Below, one piece after another: positions 28,317 through 38,460 of a DNA stretch of 64,000 nt. The notes below the pieces were generated by a model. The model was given only the letters and a program-made list of their open reading frames with translations. It was not told where the DNA came from and searched no databases. The translations under genes and the position numbers were made by a program. Where the stretch lies: the NCBI RefSeq assembly GCF_024124545.1, contig NZ_JAMXSF010000004.1, positions 1-64,000 on the forward strand, in the 5' to 3' direction. The DNA is from Pseudoalteromonas sp. XMcav2-N (GTDB lineage Bacteria > Pseudomonadota > Gammaproteobacteria > Enterobacterales > Alteromonadaceae). Numbering within the stretch: the first letter of the stretch is position 1; the number at the start of each line of letters is the position of its first letter.

Positions 28317-29180
28317 ATGAGTAAAGACATTTATGCGATGGCACTGACCGCTGGGCAACAAAGCGCGAGTATAGAAGGCTACCTACAATCGGTAAGTTCT
28401 ATTCCGATGCTGGATGCTGAGCAGGAGAAAGCGCTGGCAACCCGCCTACACGAGGATGGGGATTTGCACGCAGCAAAGCAGCTCATTATCTCTCACTTAC
28501 GATTTGTTGCGCATATTGCCAAAAGCTACTCTGGTTATGGCCTGCCACAGGCAGACTTAATCCAGGAAGGCAACATCGGTCTGATGAAAGCGGTGAAGCG
28601 CTTCAATCCGACAGTGGGTGTGCGTCTGGTGTCGTTTGCAGTACACTGGATCAAGGCTGAAATCCACGAATACGTGCTTAAAAACTGGCGCATTGTTAAA
28701 GTTGCGACGACCAAAGCGCAACGTAAACTATTCTTCAACCTGCGCAAAAACAAAAAGCGTCTGGGTTGGTTTAACCAGGAAGAGATCACCACAGTTGCTA
28801 ATGAACTGGGTGTGAGCGAAAAAGAAGTACGTGAAATGGAATCGCGGATGAGTGGTCAGGACATGGGCTTTGACCTGACGTCAGACGATGACGACAATGC
28901 ACCGAGCAGCAGCTTCTCACCGGTTCAGTATTTAACGGATGCCAGCAGTGATGTGGCAGAAGTGATTGAAGAAGAGCAATGGCAGGAGCAATCACAAAAC
29001 CGCCTGATTGCAGCCATGAAGACGCTGGATGAGCGTTCTCAGGACATCGTTGCCGCGCGCTGGTTATCAGAAGATAAGGCCACGTTACAAGACTTGGCGG
29101 ATAAATACCAGGTGTCAGCGGAGCGAGTGCGTCAGCTGGAAAAATCTGCAATGAAGAAGTTGCAGGCAGCAATGAGCTAA
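28317..29180 (+). CDS. rpoH: RNA polymerase sigma factor RpoH (sigma32)
   Basis: The 287-residue heat-shock sigma factor. Region 2 reads [21 protein letters not shown], the RpoH box [15 protein letters not shown] distinguishes it from other sigmas, and region 4 ends with [23 protein letters not shown] precedes the ATG by 6 nt. It follows ftsEX, as in E. coli. The upstream region differs from the enterobacterial pattern in carrying a CIRCE operator, so repression by HrcA is predicted in addition to the usual post-transcriptional control. Confidence 0.97.
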   Translation: MSKDIYAMALTAGQQSASIEGYLQSVSSIPMLDAEQEKALATRLHEDGDLHAAKQLIISHLRFVAHIAKSYSGYGLPQADLIQEGNIGLMKAVKRFNPTVGVRLVSFAVHWIKAEIHEYVLKNWRIVKVATTKAQRKLFFNLRKNKKRLGWFNQEEITTVANELGVSEKEVREMESRMSGQDMGFDLTSDDDDNAPSSSFSPVQYLTDASSDVAEVIEEEQWQEQSQNRLIAAMKTLDERSQDIVAARWLSEDKATLQDLADKYQVSAERVRQLEKSAMKKLQAAMS

Positions 29181-29210
29181 TTATATAAGCCGTATAAAGA
29201 AATTGTAGAA

Positions 29211-29236
29211 TGCCGCTCAATAGAGCGGCATTTTTT
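29211..29236 (+). terminator. Intrinsic terminator after rpoH
   Basis: TGCCGCTC (29211-29218), loop AATA, GAGCGGCA (29223-29230), then six T. It lies 30 bp past the rpoH stop. Confidence 0.9.
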
Positions 29237-29315
29237 ATGACTGTAATAAAATTGAGCTTACAAGTGTACGCCTATTTGATTATAATGCGCCGACTTGATA
29301 ATAGGAGTCTCTATT

Positions 29316-30053
29316 TTGTTAGCTGTAGTTCGAATTCTGGCAATGGCGCTGTTCATTATCCTCAGTTGTCTGGCAGGCCTGACATTAAGCCTTATCCGTC
29401 CATTCCATGCCAATAATGTGCATGTGATTGCCTCCTGGTTTGGCAAGATGTCCCGTGTGATCGGGGTTAAACTGGAAATCTCGATTGATCCCGGTGCAAA
29501 AGATCTTGGCCCGGCCATGTACATTGCCAATCATCAAAACAACTATGACTTGTTCACTTTGCCTGCTGTTGTACCGCACAACACGGTAAGTATGGGTAAG
29601 AAAAGCCTGAAATGGGTGCCATTTTTCGGGCAACTATATTGGTTGTCCGGCAACATTTTAATCGACCGAGCCAATCGCACTAAAGCGGTGAATACATTGG
29701 GCAAGTCTATCGCGAAAATCAAACAACGGGGAATGTCTCTGTGGATGTTTCCGGAGGGCACGCGTAGCTATGGCAGGGGCTTATTACCCTTTAAAACCGG
29801 GGCGTTTCATACTGCGATGAGTGCAGATGTGCCGGTCGTACCTGTGTGTATGAACAACACAGCAGGTCAGATCAAACTCAATCGCTGGGATAATGGCACT
29901 GTCTATATTGATATTCTGGCGCCAATTCCGTTAGATAAAGACACACCAGCGCGAGAGCATGCTAAGCAGATCCATGCTAAAATGGCGGAACATATTGCAC
30001 AGTTAGACGAAAAAGTGAGAGCAGCACGTGGAAAATTGGCAAGAGATCAGTGA
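29316..30053 (+). CDS. plsC: 1-acyl-sn-glycerol-3-phosphate acyltransferase
   Basis: A 245-residue membrane enzyme that acylates lysophosphatidic acid to phosphatidic acid. After an N-terminal hydrophobic segment it has NHQNNYD (the NHx4D catalytic motif) and FPEGTRS (substrate phosphate-binding motif), with VPVVPVCMNN downstream. The start chosen is TTG at 29316, because AGGAG lies 8 nt upstream; an in-frame TTG seven codons earlier has no such site. It overlaps rraB by 26 bp. Confidence 0.93.
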   Translation: MLAVVRILAMALFIILSCLAGLTLSLIRPFHANNVHVIASWFGKMSRVIGVKLEISIDPGAKDLGPAMYIANHQNNYDLFTLPAVVPHNTVSMGKKSLKWVPFFGQLYWLSGNILIDRANRTKAVNTLGKSIAKIKQRGMSLWMFPEGTRSYGRGLLPFKTGAFHTAMSADVPVVPVCMNNTAGQIKLNRWDNGTVYIDILAPIPLDKDTPAREHAKQIHAKMAEHIAQLDEKVRAARGKLARDQ

Positions 30054-30363
30054 AGACATCGTTGAGTCGTTGTTAGAGGATGGATCGAACCCCGATATAT
30101 TGTATGAAGTAGAGCATCATTTTGTCAGTGAAGACTTTGAGAAACTTGAACAAGCAGCGCTTGCTGCCTTTAAACTAGGTTATGATGTAGAAGATCCAGC
30201 GGAGCTTGAACTGGAAGATGGCAGCAAAATCTGGGGTTTTGATGTAGTGGTTGAAGCTGAACTAGATGCTGAAGTGATTATGGAAGATGTCACCAAGCTG
30301 GTTGAAATTGCTACACACTGTGGCGTTGAATATGATGGTTGGGGCACCTACTTCCAGGAGTAA
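30028..30363 (+). CDS. rraB: Regulator of ribonuclease E activity B
   Basis: A 111-residue acidic protein of the RraB family, which binds RNase E and tunes mRNA decay in E. coli. It has the characteristic C-terminal block THCGVEYDGWGTYFQ. It starts at a GTG inside the end of plsC, so the two are translationally coupled. Clustering with the plsC gene is seen in this window; whether it has a functional meaning is unknown. Confidence 0.88.
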   Translation: MENWQEISEDIVESLLEDGSNPDILYEVEHHFVSEDFEKLEQAALAAFKLGYDVEDPAELELEDGSKIWGFDVVVEAELDAEVIMEDVTKLVEIATHCGVEYDGWGTYFQE

Positions 30364-30480
30364 TTCAGCATCTCAACAATAGGTCAGAGTGCTGTTTAGC
30401 CTCTGACTGCACATTAATTAATATACACTCATTCTTTTTTCTTAAACTCACACCATTTACTAGACAATTTAGTCTGGCCT

Positions 30481-31767
30481 ATGCATATTAGTGCAATTTA
30501 CACTGCCGCCAGGCATCATGCGAGCGATATGCGAGTCACCCTCCCTATTGAAGAGTTAAAACCCGGCATGTTTGTGGACAGCGTTCACAAGCAAAAGTCA
30601 GGCGCTGAAGTTAAAATCAAATCTCGAGGCATGGTTCGGGATGAAGCTATCATTGCCCGTCTGGCCGCGAACGGGGTGGTTGAGCTGAATATCGACTTTG
30701 CTCAAAGTGATATTCCGGTACCTGAAAAATACCAGGCCCCTGAAATAAAGCCAGACAAACCAGAAGCGAAGCCAAAAGAAAAACCTGCCAAGGAAATAAA
30801 GGCACAGCCCACTAAAGACAAAGAAATCAGTCTTGAAGATGAGTTTGCCAACGCAGCGAGGCAGTTTGAACAGCACAATAAGCAACTGCAAATGCTGTAT
30901 GGTAATTTAACTGCAGGCATGCAGGTCGATATGACACTGATCAATGATATCAGTCAGGAAATCGTCGGATCTGTGCTGAGAAACACCAATGCTATGGCAA
31001 TCCTTACCCGGATCAAAGACAAAGAGGGGTTTAACTGGCGCCATATGATCAACTGTGCCATCCTGGTCACCGTCTTTGCAAAGTATCTGGGCCTTGGTAA
31101 GAAGGTAATTGAACAAATGGCCATTGGTGCAATGCTACATGACGTCGGACATACCAAGATACCTCAGGGGATCATCGATAAGAATGGCCCGCTAAACAAG
31201 CTGGAAATGAAAACCATGCAACGCCATGTTGCGCAGTCTCTCGGGCTTACCCGTGACGCACCTGGGATCACTCCACTGATGCTCGATATGATTGTCAGCC
31301 ACCATGAGCGCCTGGATGGTAGTGGTTATCCTCGCCGCCTGCAAGGTATGCAGATCAGCAAAGCTGCGCGTATAATGGCCATTGTGGATGTGTATGAGGG
31401 GATGACCGCAGAGCGCCCTCACAGAGATGGCGACGAGCCCCTGGTAGCATTGCGGTATTTGCTGGCTAACAAGGCTCAGTTTGATCCTGTGCTGGTGCAA
31501 CATTTTATCAAGTGTATAGGTGTACATCCGGTAGGCACGATTGTTAAGCTCAGTAATGAGCGCCTGGCGCTCGTATTGGAAGGTAATCGAGGTGCACCGA
31601 CCGCACCCAAAGTACGAGTCTTTTACAATACCAAGCATATGCACCATATCACAGCCAAAGATATTGATTTAAACGAGCAAGATAAAATCAAGATCGCATC
31701 TACCGTTCGACCTTTAGATTATCAAATCAATTTATCCCGTCTGTTAAAAGATCATCTGCTCGTTTAA
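30481..31767 (+). CDS. HD-GYP domain protein (cyclic-di-GMP phosphodiesterase)
   Basis: A 428-residue cytoplasmic protein. The N-terminus has a DUF3391 domain (IEELKPGMFVDSVHK) and a Lys/Glu/Pro-rich linker (about 80-120). The HD-GYP domain follows, with HDVGHTKIP, HHERLDGSGYPRRL and AIVDVYEGMTAERPH, so the metal ligands and the GYP motif are intact and c-di-GMP hydrolysis is likely. The start at 30481 gives the longest form; ATG at 30529 (MRVTLPIEEL) is equally possible because neither has a clear Shine-Dalgarno. The 3' end overlaps the opposite-strand gene by 41 bp. Confidence 0.92.
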   Translation: MHISAIYTAARHHASDMRVTLPIEELKPGMFVDSVHKQKSGAEVKIKSRGMVRDEAIIARLAANGVVELNIDFAQSDIPVPEKYQAPEIKPDKPEAKPKEKPAKEIKAQPTKDKEISLEDEFANAARQFEQHNKQLQMLYGNLTAGMQVDMTLINDISQEIVGSVLRNTNAMAILTRIKDKEGFNWRHMINCAILVTVFAKYLGLGKKVIEQMAIGAMLHDVGHTKIPQGIIDKNGPLNKLEMKTMQRHVAQSLGLTRDAPGITPLMLDMIVSHHERLDGSGYPRRLQGMQISKAARIMAIVDVYEGMTAERPHRDGDEPLVALRYLLANKAQFDPVLVQHFIKCIGVHPVGTIVKLSNERLALVLEGNRGAPTAPKVRVFYNTKHMHHITAKDIDLNEQDKIKIASTVRPLDYQINLSRLLKDHLLV

Positions 31768-32038
31768 GCTTACGCTTTTGCCATTGCGCAGATAACAAGG
31801 CTCCGGCAAGGCAGCTGGCCATCATCAGGATCCACACCAGAGTTCCTTTTTCAGTATGCAGTGCCAGACAGCTAAACATTAAGGCAAGCAGGGCACTGAG
31901 TATTGCTGCTAACCAGTAATGGTTGAGCGGGTTGTCGCATTGCCCAGCCCGTTGACAAGCACAATAGTTTGCTTTGCACAGACTGTAGATGCTAAGTCCA
32001 CAGAATGTCAGTGCACCGATCATCAATACTGCCAGCAT
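31727..32038 (-). CDS. Small Cys-containing membrane protein, probably Fur-regulated
   Basis: A 103-residue protein with three or so hydrophobic segments (about 1-20, 43-62, 68-86) and a Cys-rich hydrophilic loop between the first two (CKANYCACQRAGQC). No family is recognised. GGGAGG precedes the ATG by 8 nt. The promoter region carries TTGAAA, 18 bp, TATACT with a 15/19 match to the Fur box next to the -35 element, so iron control and a role in metal homeostasis are inferred. The last 41 bp overlap the 3' end of the HD-GYP gene in convergent orientation. Confidence 0.7.
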   Translation of the reverse strand: MLAVLMIGALTFCGLSIYSLCKANYCACQRAGQCDNPLNHYWLAAILSALLALMFSCLALHTEKGTLVWILMMASCLAGALLSAQWQKRKLKRADDLLTDGIN

Positions 32039-32093
32039 AGACCTAACCTCCCTACAAATACCCTGAACCTTCAGAGCTGTGAATGTGGCTAAG

Positions 32094-32143
32094 AGTATAT
32101 GCGAAACATCTACCTCTTTTCAATAATAATGAGAATTAATATC
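32094..32143 (-). promoter_or_regulatory. Promoter with candidate Fur box
   Basis: On the minus strand: -35 TTGAAA (32123-32118), 18-bp spacer, -10 TATACT (32099-32094), aimed at the small membrane protein gene. Adjacent to the -35 lies a 19-bp AT-rich palindrome at 32125-32143 that matches the Fur consensus GATAATGATAATCATTATC at 15 of 19 positions. Confidence 0.55.
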
Positions 32144-32204
32144 ATTTGAGGCTGTGATAATGGGGTTAGAGTAATTGCTCTTGTTCTGATCTGATGTGTT
32201 AATA

Positions 32205-32254
32205 AAATGCTTTAAATGTTCCAATTTTGCTCAATTGGGTGGTTAAAAGCATTT
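32205..32254. promoter_or_regulatory. Nested inverted repeat upstream of fadL
   Basis: Outer arms AAATGCTTT (32205-32213) and AAAGCATTT (32246-32254) surround inner arms CCAATT (32221-32226) and AATTGG (32233-32238). All are perfect. Centred about 100 bp before the fadL start, this could be an operator for a fatty-acid-responsive regulator or a leader RNA structure. Confidence 0.35.
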
Positions 32255-32333
32255 AAGTAGCGGATTTTTCTTCGTCTTTTATGTACTGTGTGGGCAATTT
32301 TTTATTCTTGTTGAATAACATTTGAGGTTGAGA

Positions 32334-33590
32334 ATGAATACAGTACTACGCGCATTGGTTGCGACAGGTTTGATGGCGGCGTCTTCGCAGTCACTGGCAG
32401 CGGCATTTCAGCTGGCTGAGCAAAATGTTTCCGGATTGGGCCGTGCCTATGCTGGCGAAGCCAGTGCCGCTGATGATGCGTCGGTTGTGGCACGTAACCC
32501 TGCGTTAATGGGCCAGTTCGAGGGCGTTCAGGTGAGTGCTGCAGCTATGTATGTTGAGCCGGATGTTAGCTTAGAAGGTACATCTACTAACAATGGGTTA
32601 CCTGCAAACCTGTTGGACGATAACAGCATTGCGCCAAGTGCCGTGGTACCTGCCGTATTTATGACAGCACGTTTGAACGAGCAGTGGTCTGTCGGTGCGG
32701 GGATCTACTCTCAATTTGGTCTGGCAACTGAGTTCGATAAAGACTATGTTGCCGGCCAGCTGGCAGGTGAGACTGAAATAGTTACGATCAATACGGGTGT
32801 CTCTGTGGCCTATGAAATTGACGCACAATGGACACTGGCACTGGGCCTGAATCATGTTTATGCCGACGCAAAAGTGATCCGTCATTTGGGTGCAAACCCG
32901 TTACAGGCTTCGGCCAGTACTGAAGTGGTTAATCTGGAGGGTGACGACAGTGGTTATGGCTGGAACCTGGGTCTGAGTTATCAAATTGATGCAGACAACC
33001 GGTTAGGTTTTCATTATCGTAGTGAAACAGATATTACCTTTGACGGTCATTTCAGTAACCAGATCCCGGCGGTACTTGGTGGAACCAATGGCGCTGCGCT
33101 GGCTGGTACACTGGAGCTGACACTTCCTGCGATAGCAGAAATTTCTGGTACACATAAACTGACTGAGCCTATGACGTTGCACTACAGCGTGCTGTGGACG
33201 GGTTGGAACAGCTTCCAGGAGCTTGAAGCGCAAGTGGCCGGTAAGCCCGTGTTTAATAAACAGGAGCTTTTTGATAACTCATTACGTTTCTCTGTTGGGG
33301 GCGATTATCAGTGGAGTGAGTCTCTGAAATTGCGTGCAGGTCTGGCTTATGACAGCTCACCGGCCAATGAGTCGCATATGTCTATCTCCATCCCGGATAC
33401 GGACCGAACCTGGTACTCTTTTGGCGCAGAATATCATCTGAATGACGCTGCCAGTCTGGACTTTGGTTTGAGTATCCTGCGTGGTAAAACTCAGACCTTT
33501 GTTGAGAAAGATAGCCTTGGTAGCGAGTGGGGCTTTAAGTCCAAAGGTCATGCTACGGTTGTGGGCATTCAGTATAATCACAGCTTCTGA
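32334..33590 (+). CDS. fadL: Outer membrane long-chain fatty acid transporter, FadL family
   Basis: A 418-residue outer-membrane beta-barrel that takes up long-chain fatty acids or other hydrophobic compounds. A signal peptide ends at SLAAA (about 25), followed by FQLAEQNVSGLGRAYAGEA, the N-terminal hatch segment typical of FadL, and DDASVVARNPALM. The chain ends in an aromatic residue (YNHSF), as expected for BAM recognition. ATG at 32334 is preferred over a TTG four codons upstream because GAGG is 6 nt before it. Confidence 0.92.
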   Translation: MNTVLRALVATGLMAASSQSLAAAFQLAEQNVSGLGRAYAGEASAADDASVVARNPALMGQFEGVQVSAAAMYVEPDVSLEGTSTNNGLPANLLDDNSIAPSAVVPAVFMTARLNEQWSVGAGIYSQFGLATEFDKDYVAGQLAGETEIVTINTGVSVAYEIDAQWTLALGLNHVYADAKVIRHLGANPLQASASTEVVNLEGDDSGYGWNLGLSYQIDADNRLGFHYRSETDITFDGHFSNQIPAVLGGTNGAALAGTLELTLPAIAEISGTHKLTEPMTLHYSVLWTGWNSFQELEAQVAGKPVFNKQELFDNSLRFSVGGDYQWSESLKLRAGLAYDSSPANESHMSISIPDTDRTWYSFGAEYHLNDAASLDFGLSILRGKTQTFVEKDSLGSEWGFKSKGHATVVGIQYNHSF

Positions 33591-33603
33591 ACATATGCGT
33601 AAT

Positions 33604-33631
33604 AAAAAAGCGGCTAGAGAGCCGCTTTTTT
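33604..33631. terminator. Bidirectional terminator between fadL and mutS
   Basis: AAAAAAGCGGC (33604-33614), loop TAGAGA, GCCGCTTTTTT (33621-33631). The A and T flanks allow it to serve the convergent fadL (plus) and mutS (minus) genes. Confidence 0.9.
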
Positions 33632-33636
33632 ATTGC

Positions 33637-36222
33637 TTACAGGAGTGCTTTCAATTGATAAAGCAGGTCGTGAGCTGCTCGGGGCGATAGCTCGTCCGGG
33701 TCAATCTCTGCAAGCATTTGTTCGACTTCAGACGGTTCACTGACCAAAGGCAAACTTTGCTGTATTTGGGATGCCGGGGTTGTCTGCGGGCTTTCGACCA
33801 CACTTTGGTGCTGCTCCAGCAAGGCCAGTTTGCGCTTAGCCATGGCCAGCACAGCTTTGGGTACTCCTGCCAGTCCGGCTACCTGCAAACCAAAGCTTTT
33901 ACTCGCGGCGCCTTCCATGACTGTGTGTTTAAACGCGATGGTGTCGTTGTGTTCAACGGCGTCAAGGTGCACATTGACCAGGCCAGATTGCTGCTCAGCC
34001 AGTTCCGTCAGCTCGAAATAATGGGTGGCAAACAGTGTCTTAGCTGCTATCTTACCGGCCAGATAGTCGGCGGTCGCATAAGCCAAAGAGAGACCGTCGT
34101 AGGTACTGGTACCCCGGCCAATTTCGTCCATTAAGACCAGAGACTGTGCCGTTGCGTTGTTCAGTATGGTGGCCGTTTCGGTCATTTCAACCATAAAGGT
34201 TGAGCGTCCGGAAGCCAGATCGTCACTGGCGCCGATTCGGGTGAAAATGCGGTCAACTTTGCCTATTTGAGCTGCACTGGCAGGGACATAACTCCCAATG
34301 TGTGCCATCAGAACTATCAGCGCTGTCTGACGCATGTAGGTCGATTTACCGCCCATATTGGGACCTGTGATGATCAGCATCTTGCGATCCGCATTGAGGT
34401 GGACCGGATTGGCAATAAAGGGTTCTTTACTGACCTGCTCCACGACCGGGTGACGACCGGCTTCGATGTGGATCTCATCGCCATTACTCAGTTCAGGTTT
34501 ACAGTAATCCAGCGTTTGCGCCCGCTCTGCCAGGGTATTGAGTACATCCAAATCGGCCAGCGCCGCCGCCATGGTTTGTAGCTGCTCGATATAGGGCGCA
34601 ATCAAAGTAAACAGCTCTTCATACAGCTGCTTTTCGAGCGCCAGTGCCTTGCTCTGACTGCCCAGCACCTTGTCTTCGTGCTCTTTGAGCTCGGGAATGA
34701 TATAACGCTCGTTGTTTTTCAGTGTCTGACGACGAATATATTCAGGCGGCGCCAGGTGTGAGTTGGCCTTGCTGATCTCAATATAAAACCCATGGACTTT
34801 GTTGTAGCCAATTTTCAGTGTGCTGATCCCAGTGCGCTCACGCTCACGCTCTTCGAGCTGATCCAGTACATCAGTGGCCCCTTCACTGAGAGCACGCCAT
34901 TCATCCAGCTCACTGTTGTAACCGGGTGCAATTACACCGCCATCGCGGATCAGTACGGGTGGGTTGTCTATGATGGCACGCTCTAACAATTCCTGAAGTT
35001 TTGGCAAAGTCGGAGAATGTGTGCGGATCTGCTGCAGTCTTGGATCGCGACTTTCTCCAAGTAGTTGATGTAGCGGCGGCAGGGCCTGCAATGCATTACG
35101 TAACCGGGTGAGGTCTCTTGGGCGCGCATTGCACAGCGCCAGGCGAGCAACCACACGTTCGATATCACCAATCTGACGCAGACCGTCGTACACCTCGATA
35201 TTAAGCTGGGATTCGATCAGGCTGGCAATGGCATTGAGCCGGGCATTGAGCTCATCACGGTTACGCACCGGTGTGTGAATGCGTCGTTTTAGCAATCGCG
35301 AGCCCATAGGGGTCGCTGTTTTATCCAGTACTTGTGCCAGAGTATTCTCTATACTGCCAGACAAGTTGACAGTCAGTTCAAGGTTTTTACGCGTGGCGGC
35401 ATCCAGAATCACTGCATGCTCGTTTTTCTCCAGCGTAATGGCCCGAATATGGGGCAGTGCAGTGCGCTGAGTGTCTTTGACGTACTGCATCACACATCCA
35501 GCTGCAACTAACCCCGTTTTGGCTTCTGCAACACCAAAGCCGATGAGGTCCTGTGTACCGAATTGCTGGCAAAGCAGATGGGTGGCGGTGTCGAGATCAA
35601 ATTCCCAGTCCGGGCGCCGTCTGGCTCCTTTCACCTGCTCAAGCACCAACAGGTTACTAAATGACTCGGGGTAAAGTAACTCTGCGGGTTGTAACCTCTG
35701 TAACGTAGAGCTCAGCGCTTCGTCGGTGGTCAGCTCAACTATGTTAAATCGTCCGGAGTTGATGTCTAGGTAAGCCACGCCATAGTGTTGTTTATCTTGC
35801 CACAGAGCCGCAAGCAGGTTGTCCTGACGTTCTTGCAGTAAGGCTTCATCGGTCACTGTACCTGGGGTGACGATACGTACGACTTTGCGCTCAACAGGGC
35901 CTTTGCTGGTCGCGGGGTCGCCGACCTGCTCGCAGATCGCCACAGACTCGCCCATCTGGACCAATCGAGCCAGGTAATTTTCAACTGCATGATAAGGCAC
36001 CCCAGCCATTGGAATGGGCGCACCGCCCGCTTTACCTCGATGAGTCTGGGAAATATCCAGCAGTTGGGCGGCGCGGATGGCATCGTCAAAGAACAGCTCA
36101 TAGAAATCACCCATACGATAAAACAGCAGAATATCCGGGTGTTGTGCTTTGATCCTAAGATACTGCTGCATCATAGGGGTTTGTTGTTTTATAGTATGTT
36201 CGGAATAAAGATCTAACGACAT
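33637..36222 (-). CDS. mutS: DNA mismatch repair protein MutS
   Basis: An 861-residue mismatch-recognition ATPase. The N-terminal mismatch-binding motif is [15 protein letters not shown], containing the Phe-x-Glu wedge. The ATPase domain has [13 protein letters not shown] (Walker A), [30 protein letters not shown] (Walker B) and [11 protein letters not shown]. The C-terminal tetramerisation tail ([18 protein letters not shown]) is present. Length agrees with E. coli MutS (853). It is divergent from pncC, with only 24 bp between the two starts. Confidence 0.98.
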   Translation of the reverse strand: MSLDLYSEHTIKQQTPMMQQYLRIKAQHPDILLFYRMGDFYELFFDDAIRAAQLLDISQTHRGKAGGAPIPMAGVPYHAVENYLARLVQMGESVAICEQVGDPATSKGPVERKVVRIVTPGTVTDEALLQERQDNLLAALWQDKQHYGVAYLDINSGRFNIVELTTDEALSSTLQRLQPAELLYPESFSNLLVLEQVKGARRRPDWEFDLDTATHLLCQQFGTQDLIGFGVAEAKTGLVAAGCVMQYVKDTQRTALPHIRAITLEKNEHAVILDAATRKNLELTVNLSGSIENTLAQVLDKTATPMGSRLLKRRIHTPVRNRDELNARLNAIASLIESQLNIEVYDGLRQIGDIERVVARLALCNARPRDLTRLRNALQALPPLHQLLGESRDPRLQQIRTHSPTLPKLQELLERAIIDNPPVLIRDGGVIAPGYNSELDEWRALSEGATDVLDQLEERERERTGISTLKIGYNKVHGFYIEISKANSHLAPPEYIRRQTLKNNERYIIPELKEHEDKVLGSQSKALALEKQLYEELFTLIAPYIEQLQTMAAALADLDVLNTLAERAQTLDYCKPELSNGDEIHIEAGRHPVVEQVSKEPFIANPVHLNADRKMLIITGPNMGGKSTYMRQTALIVLMAHIGSYVPASAAQIGKVDRIFTRIGASDDLASGRSTFMVEMTETATILNNATAQSLVLMDEIGRGTSTYDGLSLAYATADYLAGKIAAKTLFATHYFELTELAEQQSGLVNVHLDAVEHNDTIAFKHTVMEGAASKSFGLQVAGLAGVPKAVLAMAKRKLALLEQHQSVVESPQTTPASQIQQSLPLVSEPSEVEQMLAEIDPDELSPRAAHDLLYQLKALL

Positions 36223-36246
36223 TACTTATACCTAAAGGAAATGAGT

Positions 36247-36738
36247 ATGGAGCTTCATACTGAGATAGCCGGGCTGGCGGCACAATTGGGCACTATTCTA
36301 ACGAATAACGCGATGACAATCACTACTGCAGAATCATGTACTGGTGGTGGCATTAGCTATGCGTTAACAGATACACCAGGGTCATCAGCTTATATAGAGC
36401 GTTGCTTTGTTACTTACAGCAACGATGCAAAATCAGAGTTATTAGGCGTTGCACAGAAGACCCTGGCAGAGTTTGGCGCAGTCAGTGAGCAGACGGTTTA
36501 TGAGATGGTGCAGGGCGCGGCCGCTGCGGCACAAGCAGATGTAGCGATTGCGGTATCCGGTATTGCTGGACCTGGAGGAGGGTCATCGGACAAACCTGTG
36601 GGTACTGTATGGTTTGGCTTCTATTTACAGGGAAAAGTACTGTGTGAACGGGGGAGTTTTAGCGGTAGTAGAGCGGAAGTTAGAGAGCAAGCTATTGAAT
36701 TTTCAATAAGAAAAATAATTTCTCTGCTAAATGCTTAA
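36247..36738 (+). CDS. pncC: Nicotinamide-nucleotide amidohydrolase (CinA C-terminal domain)
   Basis: A 163-residue stand-alone CinA C-terminal domain that deamidates NMN to nicotinate mononucleotide in the pyridine nucleotide cycle. The conserved TTAESCTGGGISYALTD and VSGIAGPGGGSSDKPVGTVWFG motifs are intact, including the Thr-Ser-type active site region. ATG at 36247 is preferred over ATG at 36241 because AGGAA ends directly before the latter. mutS-pncC-recA order is common in gammaproteobacteria. Confidence 0.93.
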   Translation: MELHTEIAGLAAQLGTILTNNAMTITTAESCTGGGISYALTDTPGSSAYIERCFVTYSNDAKSELLGVAQKTLAEFGAVSEQTVYEMVQGAAAAAQADVAIAVSGIAGPGGGSSDKPVGTVWFGFYLQGKVLCERGSFSGSRAEVREQAIEFSIRKIISLLNA

Positions 36739-36745
36739 AATATGC

Positions 36746-36773
36746 TTGATACTGTAATTCTATACAGTATACT
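36746..36773 (+). promoter_or_regulatory. recA promoter with LexA box
   Basis: TTGATA (36746-36751), 16-bp spacer, TATACT (36768-36773). A LexA box, TACTGTAATTCTATACAGTA, spans 36750-36769 between and over the promoter elements and is a full match to the E. coli-type consensus CTG-N10-CAG. recA is therefore SOS-inducible. Confidence 0.92.
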
Positions 36774-36803
36774 TGTCGTCAATACGCTAGATTGGAGAAG
36801 CAA

Positions 36804-37856
36804 ATGAACGATAACAAACAAAAAGCGCTCGACGCTGCATTGTCTCAGATCGAGAGACAATTTGGTAAAGGCTCTATCATGAAACTAGGCGACAGCCAGG
36901 CGCTGGACATTGAAGCCGTTTCAACAGGCTCACTGGGACTGGACATTGCTTTGGGTATCGGCGGCTTGCCAACTGGTCGTATTGTAGAAATTTATGGTCC
37001 TGAATCATCAGGTAAAACAACGCTGACACTACAGGCCATTGCAGAAGCACAAAAGCAAGGTAAAACGTGTGCGTTCGTGGATGCTGAGCACGCGCTGGAT
37101 CCTGTCTATGCAGAAAAACTGGGTGTCAATGTAAACGATCTACTTGTATCTCAGCCTGATACGGGTGAACAAGCTCTTGAGATCTGTGACATGCTGGTAC
37201 GCTCAGGTGCGGTAGACGTAGTTGTAGTGGACTCTGTTGCAGCACTGACGCCAAAAGCTGAAATTGAAGGCGAGATGGGTGATACCCACGTAGGTTTACA
37301 AGCACGTCTGATGTCTCAGGCTTTGCGTAAACTGACGGCCAATATCAAGCGCTCAAACACCCTATGCATCTTTATCAACCAAATTCGTATGAAGATTGGT
37401 GTGATGTTTGGTAACCCGGAGACTACAACCGGTGGTAACGCGCTTAAGTTCTACGCTTCTGTGCGTTTGGATATTCGTCGTATCGGCTCTGTGAAAGAGG
37501 GCGATGAGGTTATCGGTAACGAAACCCGAGTTAAGGTTGTTAAGAACAAAGTAGCTCCGCCATTTAAGCAAGCTGAATTTATCATCATGTATGGTGAAGG
37601 TACCTCTAAGCAGGGTGAGCTGATTGATTTAGGCGTGAAGCATAAGCTGGTTGATAAAGCGGGTGCCTGGTTTAGCTATAATGGTAATAAGATTGGCCAG
37701 GGTAAAGCGAACTCGATTAAGTTCCTGAAAGAAAACACGGCAATTGCTGATGAAATCGAAGGCAAGTTACGTGAAATGTTACTTCTACAGGCAACCATTA
37801 AGCCGGAAGAAGGTGAAGATCAAGGTCTGGCTGACACGCAAGATCTGGAGCTATAA
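36804..37856 (+). CDS. recA: Recombinase RecA
   Basis: The 350-residue strand-exchange ATPase and LexA coprotease. The Walker A motif is GPESSGKTT, and [22 protein letters not shown] is the L2 loop. The N-terminus [23 protein letters not shown] fixes the start at the ATG 36804, with GGAG 6 nt upstream; the frame continues a few codons further to a TTG. The acidic C-terminal tail that moderates activity is present. No recX gene follows, although recX usually sits directly downstream in related bacteria. Confidence 0.99.
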   Translation: MNDNKQKALDAALSQIERQFGKGSIMKLGDSQALDIEAVSTGSLGLDIALGIGGLPTGRIVEIYGPESSGKTTLTLQAIAEAQKQGKTCAFVDAEHALDPVYAEKLGVNVNDLLVSQPDTGEQALEICDMLVRSGAVDVVVVDSVAALTPKAEIEGEMGDTHVGLQARLMSQALRKLTANIKRSNTLCIFINQIRMKIGVMFGNPETTTGGNALKFYASVRLDIRRIGSVKEGDEVIGNETRVKVVKNKVAPPFKQAEFIIMYGEGTSKQGELIDLGVKHKLVDKAGAWFSYNGNKIGQGKANSIKFLKENTAIADEIEGKLREMLLLQATIKPEEGEDQGLADTQDLEL

Positions 37857-37872
37857 AGACTACTAGCGTAGC

Positions 37873-37906
37873 GGAGCACTCAGCAGTTCATATGGGTGCT
37901 CCTTTT
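37873..37906 (+). terminator. Intrinsic terminator after recA
   Basis: GGAGCAC (37873-37879) pairs with GTGCTCC (37896-37902) around a 16-nt loop and is followed by TTTT. Confidence 0.7.
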
Positions 37907-38460
37907 GCCATTGTTTAGTGTACTGCCGGTCGTTACGACCCCTCCTTTCGATGTGTCTGAATGCCTGCATAGTGCTATTGAAAGGATATTCCTTCTCATT
38001 TCTGATCAAGCTATTCGCTATTCTTTTTATATTGACGGACAGCAGCCTGAGTCACCCCATCAAATATTCAAAGCCGCCTTATTATCATAGAACGCCTTTC
38101 AACAAGGTTGATTTATCCTTTACCCGCGTTGGCAAGCTGTCACGGTTGTACAGACATAACAGATCGCATTGTGATACGTATACAGTATGACTGATACTGC
38201 ATTCTGCTAAGGCTATAGGCATACAGTTGTCCTTGCGTGTAGTCTCGTCTCGGTTGCTGTATCAACTTGCAAATCGCCATTGTGACCGGCAATGCAAGCC
38301 AGTGCAGAGCCTTGAGTATTGGACCTAAGATGTTCACCTTGTCATTCCAGCAAGCAGGGGTTGTATACAGGTTGGTGAGAATTATCCGATTTGAAATAGG
38401 TATGGAAGAGCACTCTTGGAGTTTGTTGATCGAACTGACAGAACAATAATGAGTTGATTA
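37907..38460. other. Gene-poor interval downstream of recA
   Basis: About 550 bp with no reading frame I can support. Short frames exist on both strands (up to about 90 codons), but none has a good Shine-Dalgarno, family motif or matching codon use. A small palindrome (CAGTAT 38183-38188 with ATACTG 38194-38199) is present. This is where recX would be expected, and I see no recognisable remnant of it. Confidence 0.6.

Noticed and set aside
37896..38449. Short frames downstream of recA, considered as a possible recX remnant or small genes
   Set aside because: No RecX motif, no Shine-Dalgarno and poor codon use; treated as non-coding.
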